From Chelonoidis abingdonii (Eukaryota; Chordata; Testudines; Testudinidae): a stretch of DNA of 64,000 nt. Positions 58,178 through 64,000 of the stretch are shown here, piece by piece. Under the pieces are notes generated by a model, which was not told where the DNA came from, did not search any database, and saw only the letters and a program-made list of their open reading frames with translations. Every line of letters starts with the position of its first letter. Position 1 is the stretch's first letter. The stretch lies in NCBI RefSeq assembly GCF_003597395.2, contig NC_133771.1, positions 60,789,541 through 60,853,540 on the forward strand. Reading direction: 5' to 3'. A program made the position numbers and the translations under genes.

Positions 58178-60724
58178 CAGTACAGCTCAGTAGCTTTCTG
58201 AAACATAAGCTCTTTTACAGGTGGAAAACACAATAATAAAGTCATGGCCTGAGTTTTCAGAGGTGTGGAGTAGCTGCAGTGACTTAGTACAGAGCTCGGC
58301 ACCTTGGCAACTTCTTTTGCACAGCCAAATGGATGGGTGGTGCAGGAGCTTGGGAAGCTGGTTCTATGCCAAATGAGGGCACCCTATATGGGGCAAATTC
58401 TTGGCTACGTAGAAAAGATTACTTTCAGTTACTTTGCACTGTTCAGACTCTGCACAAGGGCCAGAAGGCAACCATGAATCTGACCCAAAATGTCTGCCCG
58501 CTACATCGGTACAGTAAGTATATCAGTCCTATTAGAAACCTATATTTTGAAACTCATAATTGCATAACTAGTTGTATAGGAGACTTAGGTATGTAGCCAG
58601 AGGGAGGGCTATGGTGCTGAGAGTACCACCCCATCACAATGGACCACTGGGGTGACACAGTGTGACCATTCTTAGGCTTCCTTCTCTCCTCTTCAGTTTT
58701 GCTTCTATTTTTAAGCAGCTTTTTCTCTTGAGTTGAAATGTGACTTTCAGTGAACACTAATACTATCAGCCTGTAGTTTCATACATTAGTGTTGATGACT
58801 GGTTTTTCAACCCTCAGGGTAATTCCCCTACAGTATTTATCTCTGCACTACAGCACTCAGTGTATATCTGTACTCTCTATTCAGTGAAAAGCTAACACGA
58901 CCGTAGTGATGTGTCACTGTGGGATACATGATGCTTCAGACGTATTTTAATGAGAATTTAAGATAGAATTGGCAAATAATAATTGTGAGCTAGTTTGTTT
59001 TTAGCATTTCAATTGATACCACATATCCTATAAACAGTTAAAGTTTTATATCATATCCACCAGATATTACCAGCAGCTGTGTTATTTCCATTCACCAAAC
59101 TATTTTTTTAATCCCATGAACCAATTTATTTGAAATGTAATTTACTATCACTAAACTGGAACCTTCTCAGAGCTATGGCTAACACAATATTAATCAACTA
59201 TGCATTACTCACATGGAGCACTTCTAGGCTAATATGTTGTTGCTCTGAAGTGAAGAGGTCTTTAATGGTGACTTTGTGAGTTATCAATCAAAATGATAAA
59301 TGAGACTGGCTGTTTTCAGACAGAAAATGTGAAAGTCAAAGTTAAACATGAGGAAGGCAGCGGTGCAGAGTGAGAAGAGAGGTTAACAACATACATAGGA
59401 CATTCCCTCTCTCGTGTAAATGTTTATGTTAAGAGGAACCAGAGTTTTACTTTATGCATAAGCTGTCATGCATGGTAATGCTATGAGATGATATGAACTA
59501 CTAAAGAATTTGCACAAACCATTTGCAAAGAATTACCAAACCCACATTTGAGAGTATGGAAGGAATTTCTTCAGACTTCAACAAACTCAGAGCCTCCTCA
59601 TTCATGACACTAAAGGTTCTGTAACCTTAATGAAAATTGCATTCATTCTTCTTAATGCATAACGCTGGAGTTTTTTTTATCAGGCACTTCTTGTGGAGGA
59701 ATAAAATATAGTGTTATATTTATAAGGGTTCCCTGCATGTCTCTTTCTAACATAAAGTAATCTCAAAATATGTTGTATTTTTGCTCTTTACATAATAAGA
59801 AAAGCATGAAGAAACCAGGCAGGCACAGCTGGGTTTCAAATAGTAATGTTTATTAACTATACACAAATCTGCAAGGCTTAACTATATACAACCTGCTGCT
59901 TTGCCCGGTTGCTGGTGTTTCGAAAACAGACCACCACTAGAGGGCTCAACAATTATTAAAGGGATACATCTCTTTTCCTACACAGTACAGTAAAGCTGGG
60001 TGAAGTTCAGTGCTTTCTGTTTGCTGATGGCTAAATAATGCACGTGACTGCTTTAAGATAGATAATTAATCATACAAAAAGAAAATTTAACCATAATCTC
60101 TTTCTTTGTACTTTCTTAGGCAAAGGCAGATGAATAAAGTCTGTTGGTGAACTAGCTTTAATAATTTTGGTTGAGTAAAATACAATTATAGGCTAATTCA
60201 ATTAAACAGAAGTCCATGTGAACATTCCTTAATTTTTTGGGTTTGCATCCCTGTTTTGCTTTGTGCTTGGGATTGGTTTAAACTCAAAGCCTCATTGTAA
60301 ATTCAGTCAAAATCACCAAGTTTCAATTGGGTTTTTCATGAATATCCAAAATCTGTTCACTCAAAATGGGAACTAGTTTTGCAAACTGCAGGACAGATAT
60401 TTAAAAATTAGATCACGCTTTCTAGCATACTCAAAGGAGGAGGAGGAGGGCTCCCCAGCCAGCAAGCCAGACAGACTCTTTGAATATTAGCCTGATCCTG
60501 AATAAGTAATGTACAGTTTAACATGTTAATATTTTGCTGTAATTTTGCCTTAATAAAAAGTTAAAATAACTTAAACTTCAAACCTTTGTTGTAGGGGCTT
60601 CATACAGCTTGCAATGGCCAGGATTGCCCCTGGAGCCTTTAAATAAAAAAATAGTGTTACATTAGCTAGCTCATCTGGTACAGAGACTGATTTAAGTGAT
60701 AGGTTATGTGCGACGATTAGTAGT
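58178..60724. other. Repeat-poor stretch, no gene recognised
   Basis: Only short frames; none with a motif or splice-site pair. A GGAGGAGGAGG run is at about 60437-60447. Confidence 0.4.
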
Positions 60725-61900
60725 TCCGCAGTTTAATGTCTGAATTCCTTCAGAACTCTTGGGTGAATCCCATCTGGTCCTGGCAACTTCTTACTGTTTA
60801 GTTTATCAATTTCTTCCAAAATCTCCTCTAATGACACCTCAATCTGGGGCAGTTCTGCAGATTTGTCACCTAAAAGAATGATTGTGGTGTGGAAATCTCC
60901 CTCACATCCTCTGCAGTGAAGATCCATGAAAATAATTAATTTAGCTTCTTTTCAACTCCCTTGTCTTCCATGAATGCTCCTTTAGCATCTCGATTGTCCA
61001 GCGGTGCCACTAATTGTTTGGCAGGTTTCCCTCTTCTGATGTGCTTAAATATTTCGGTGTTAGTTTTTGTGTCTTTTGCTTGTTGCTCTTCAAATTTTTT
61101 GGGGGCCTAATTATACTTTTACACTTAACTTGCCAGAGTTTATGTTCCCTTCTATTTTTCTCACTAGGATTTGACTTCCATTTTTTAAAAGATGCCTTTC
61201 TTCCTCTTATCTGCCTCTTTTATTCTGTTGTTCAGCCATTGTGGCATTTTCTAGTTCTCCTACTGTTTTTATTTATTTTTTTATTTGGGATATACATATA
61301 GTTTGAGTCTCTATTATAGTATTTTTTAAAAGTTTCCATGCAGCCTGCAGGCATTTCACTCTTGTAACCGTTCCTTTTAATTTTCATTTACCTAGCCTCC
61401 TCATTTTTGTGTAGTTCTCCTTTTTGAAGTTAAATGCTACTGTGGTGGGCTTCTTTGGTATTTCCCCCCTACAAGGAAGTTAAATGTAATTACATTGAAT
61501 TCGCTATTACCAAGTGAAAGCAGCAAAAAGTCCTGTGGCACCTTACAGACTAACAGACGTTTTGGAGCATGAGCTTTCGTGGGTGAATACCCACTTCGTC
61601 GGATGCATGCACCCATGAAAGCTCATGCTCCAAAACGTCTGTTAGTCTATAAGGTGCCACAGGATTCTCTGCTGCTCTTACAGATCCAGACTAACACGGC
61701 TCCCCCTCTGATACTATTACCAAGTGGTTCAGCTATATTCACCTCTTGAACCAGATCCCATGAGCAGAGAGACATTCTTCCTTTTGAACAAGTAGTACTT
61801 GTAGGTTTCATGGTCTGGAGAAGTGTAATTCCTGTCTGTCTGCAGTAACAATCAAATTTCCCTGACCAGGCTTTTCTAACAGTTTTCAAATAGCTGTACT
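60725..61900 (-). mobile_element. CR1 LINE, region around the start of the reverse transcriptase, with foldback insert
   Basis: On the minus strand the translation at 60733-60927 reads SLEEILEEIDKLNSKKLPGP then DGIHPRVLKEFRH, the well-known GPDGIHPRVLKEL start of the CR1 polymerase domain, in the 64-codon frame there. To the right (upstream in CR1 order) the plus strand shows CATGAATGCTCCTTTAGCAT, CTTCTGATGTGCTTAAATAT and CATTTTTGTGTAGTTCTCCT, typical of the linker region before the polymerase domain. An insertion sits at 61517-61713. CR1 resumes at GTGGTTCAGCTATATTCACC. This copy is unusual in keeping an internal part of CR1 rather than the 3' tail. Confidence 0.75.
61517..61713. mobile_element. 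Foldback copy of the Penelope-like retroposon, inside CR1
   Basis: A perfect 13-base duplication CTATTACCAAGTG lies at 61504-61516 and 61714-61726. Arms of about 66 bp (61520-61584 and 61609-61677) share GGTGCCACAGGA, TTAGTCT, AACGTCTGTTAG and GAGCATGAGCTTTCGTGGG with their complements. The centre holds AATACCCACTTCGTCGGATG. The right end carries the single-copy tail GACTAACACGGCTCCCCCTC, as at 16805-17023. The two foldbacks thus share polarity and structure though they differ in arm sequence. Confidence 0.75.
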
Positions 61901-62429
61901 TAGTGGATGTTTGTTAAAAACAAAACAAAACACAGCCTTTTAAACATGCCTCTGAGCTTTCAGTAAGGGTTATTGTATAGAACAGGACCCAAAAGAATTG
62001 CCAGTACAAGATGAACACAAGTAACAAATAAATTAAAGTTAACATTCATAGAATCGTAGAAATGTAGGATGATGTGGAATTTAATAAGCTAAAAAAATAG
62101 TCAGTTTAATGCTTAGCAGAAACTGCTTATTCTTTCTGGGATTGGAGGAGAATTTAATTTATGTTTTTTTCCCTCTCCTATGGTACAAGAAGATTTTAAA
62201 TTGATGGTCAAGTGCAGCCAGGCCAACTCTCTCCTTGGTCCTTAAGCTTGTTTGTTTGCCTGTTAACTCACTGGTGGCATATCTTAATAGGAGAGGACAT
62301 CTGTGTCTTTGCCTCTCAGGTAGGAATTGAGGCTCCAGAAACCCCTCACTTCACCACCACTCTGTAGATTGAAGGATACTCTTTTTTTTGGAGAGAGATG
62401 GTGTGACATAGAGACTCATTGGGAACAGG
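61901..62429. other. No gene; tiny CR1-like end at about 62044-62070
   Basis: TTCATAGAATCGTAGAAATG looks like the extreme 3' end of a reversed CR1, but only about 25 bases are recognisable. Confidence 0.35.
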
Positions 62430-63288
62430 GGTGAACAATTAGGTGGCCAATTTTGCAGATAACAGAAAATTGAAGACAGCTAACTCCAAAGCTGACTGTG
62501 AAGAGGTAAAAAGGGATTTCACTAAACTGGGTGACTAGGCAACAAATAGACAGCTGTCTGAAAACATCTGCTCCATGTGCATAAGCAGTCATAAAAGCTA
62601 ACATTGTCAAAAACTATTAGGATAGGTAGAGACAATAAGACAAAATATCATGATGTCACTATCTACAGCCATGGTACCCCCACAACTTCAATATTGTGTG
62701 CAGTTCTGGTCACCCCATCTCCAAAAATATATATTAGAAATGGAAAAGGTACAGAGAAGGGAAACAAAAATGATTAGGGGGATGAAACAGCTTCTGTACA
62801 AGGAGAAATTAAAAAGACTGGGACCACTGATCTTAGAAGAGAGATGACTAAGGGGAAATTTGATATAAAATCATGAATGGTGAGGAGAAAGTGAATAGGG
62901 AAGTATTATTTATCCCTTCATATAATATAAGAACTAGGGTCACCCGATGAAAATAATAGGCAGCAGGTTTAAAACAAACAGGAAATACTTCTTCACACAA
63001 TGCACAGTCAGTCTGTGGAACTCATTGCCAGGAGATGCTGTGAAGGCCAAAAGTATACCTGGGTTCAAAAACTAATTAGATAAGTTAATGGATGATAGGT
63101 CCATCAGTGGCTACTGGCCAAGATGGTCAGGGATGCAACCTCATGTGCTGGGTGTCCCTAAATTTCTGACTCCCAGAGGCTGGGACTGAATGACAGGCTG
63201 TATCATTCGAAATTGCCCTGTTTTGTTCATTCCCTCTGATGCATCTACCACCACCCGCTATCATAAAACCCAGTATGGCCATTCTCAT
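62430..63288 (+). mobile_element. CR1 LINE 3' end
   Basis: A decayed ORF2 end is legible: VKRDFTKLGD near 62510, then AMVPPQLQYCVQFWSPHLQK, EKVQRRETKMIRGM and LKRLGPLILEER (62650-62847). Untranslated CR1 sequence follows: CTGTGGAACTCATTGCCAGG, GATGATAGGTCCATCAGTGG, CCCAGTATGGCCATTCTCAT. It is the plus-strand counterpart of the tails at 21545, 35768 and 49350. Several stops and frameshifts. Confidence 0.85.
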
Positions 63289-64000
63289 TGTCATGGTATA
63301 ATTCCCCACCCTGAACCTTAGCGTCCAAAAGATGGGGTACCAGCATGAATTCCTCTAAGCTTGATTACCACCTGTAGCGCTGCCACCAACCAGGAATTCC
63401 AGTGCCTGGTACACTCTGGTCCCCCCAAAACCTTGCCCAGGGAATCCCATGACCCAGATCCTCTGGATCTTAACGCAAGGAAAGTAAACCCTTTCCCCCA
63501 CCTTGCCTCTCCCAGGCTTCCCTCCCTGGGTTACCCTGGAAGATCGCTGTGATTCAAACTCCTTGAATCTAAAAAACAGAGAGGAAAATTCACTTCCCTC
63601 CCTGCTTCTCTTTCCCCCTCCCAGACTCTCCCTGAGAGAGACAGTAATCCTAAAACAGAGAGAAATTAACCTTTCTCTCCCCCTTCTCTCCTTTCTCCCC
63701 ACCAATTCCCTGGTGGATCCAGACCTCGTCCCCTGGGGTCTCACCAGAATTAAAAAACAATCAGGTTCTTAAACAAGAAAGCGTTTAATTAAAAGAGAGA
63801 AAAACAGTAAGAAATGATCTTTGTAAATTAAGATGGAATTATGTACAGGGTCTTTCAGCTATAGACACTGGAATACCCTCCAGCCTACAGTAACAAGTAA
63901 ATTAAAATCCTTTCAGCAAAATTACAAATTTGAACTCCTTCCAGCCAAATACACATTTGAACTCCTCCAGCCAAATGCACAAGTAAAAACTTCTTTTCCA
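63289..64000 (-). mobile_element. LTR of an endogenous retrovirus-like element, running off the window
   Basis: Starts TGTCATGGTATAATTCCCCA directly at the 3' end of the CR1 copy, then TTAGCGTCCAAAAGATGGGG, a C/T-rich domain (63480-63720) and an A-rich region with TTAATTAAAAG near 63787. The far end of this family should be ATGACA and lies beyond 64000. Antisense, like 1227-1842. The 129-codon minus frame at 63355-63744 and the plus frames here come from base bias in the LTR and are not supported as proteins. Confidence 0.65.

Noticed and set aside
63355..63772. 129- and 89-codon frames
   Set aside because: They lie in the C/T-rich part of an LTR; the length is due to base bias.

Overview
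The window reads as nuclear DNA of a non-avian sauropsid, most likely a turtle. It is AT-rich and vertebrate-like, with no operons and no compact open reading frames. It is full of CR1 LINE tails, PIF/Harbinger miniature elements with the CTACACT end motif, hAT elements with 8-base target duplications, endogenous-retrovirus-type solo LTRs, ancient MIR-like repeats and one tRNA-derived SINE. Family names come from remembered family sequences and the structure visible here; no database search was possible.

No host gene can be annotated with confidence. The one exon-like object is a 281-base block at 10263-10543, open in one frame and flanked by a good acceptor (polypyrimidine-CAG) and donor (AAG/GTAAGG). 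I do not recognise its product, and chance ORFs of similar length occur elsewhere in the window. The rest looks intergenic or deeply intronic.

Layout: 1-9 kb holds a solo LTR inside a decayed non-CR1 LINE, a MITE cluster, a three-level nest (SINE in hAT in Harbinger MITE, 4835-5941), CR1 tails and a second hAT. 9.5-15 kb holds a near-perfect 29-bp hairpin, the candidate exon, an LTR-like block, a MIR and a CR1 carrying a small LTR. 15.9-19.7 kb holds two insertions of one retroposon family (one a foldback) and a complete 1.2-kb Harbinger-type element. 19.7-40 kb is repeat-poor apart from a few CR1 pieces, a second non-CR1 LINE at 26.4-27.4 kb, a MITE and a 3' CR1 copy with a 125-codon open frame. 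40-42.1 kb is a dense nest of MITEs, an LTR and a hAT. 43.6-52.2 kb holds CR1 copies and two copies of one LTR family, and ends in a different LTR cut by a 490-base assembly gap. 52.7-60.7 kb is mostly unique sequence with ancient repeats. 60.7-64 kb holds two CR1 copies, a second foldback and an LTR running off the window.

The best unusual signals are three insertions of one retroposon family with 13-16 base target duplications, two of them inverted foldbacks of the same polarity (tentatively Penelope-like), the candidate exon and the 9.6-kb hairpin. The nests give a readable order of insertion. I found no clearly new biological system.
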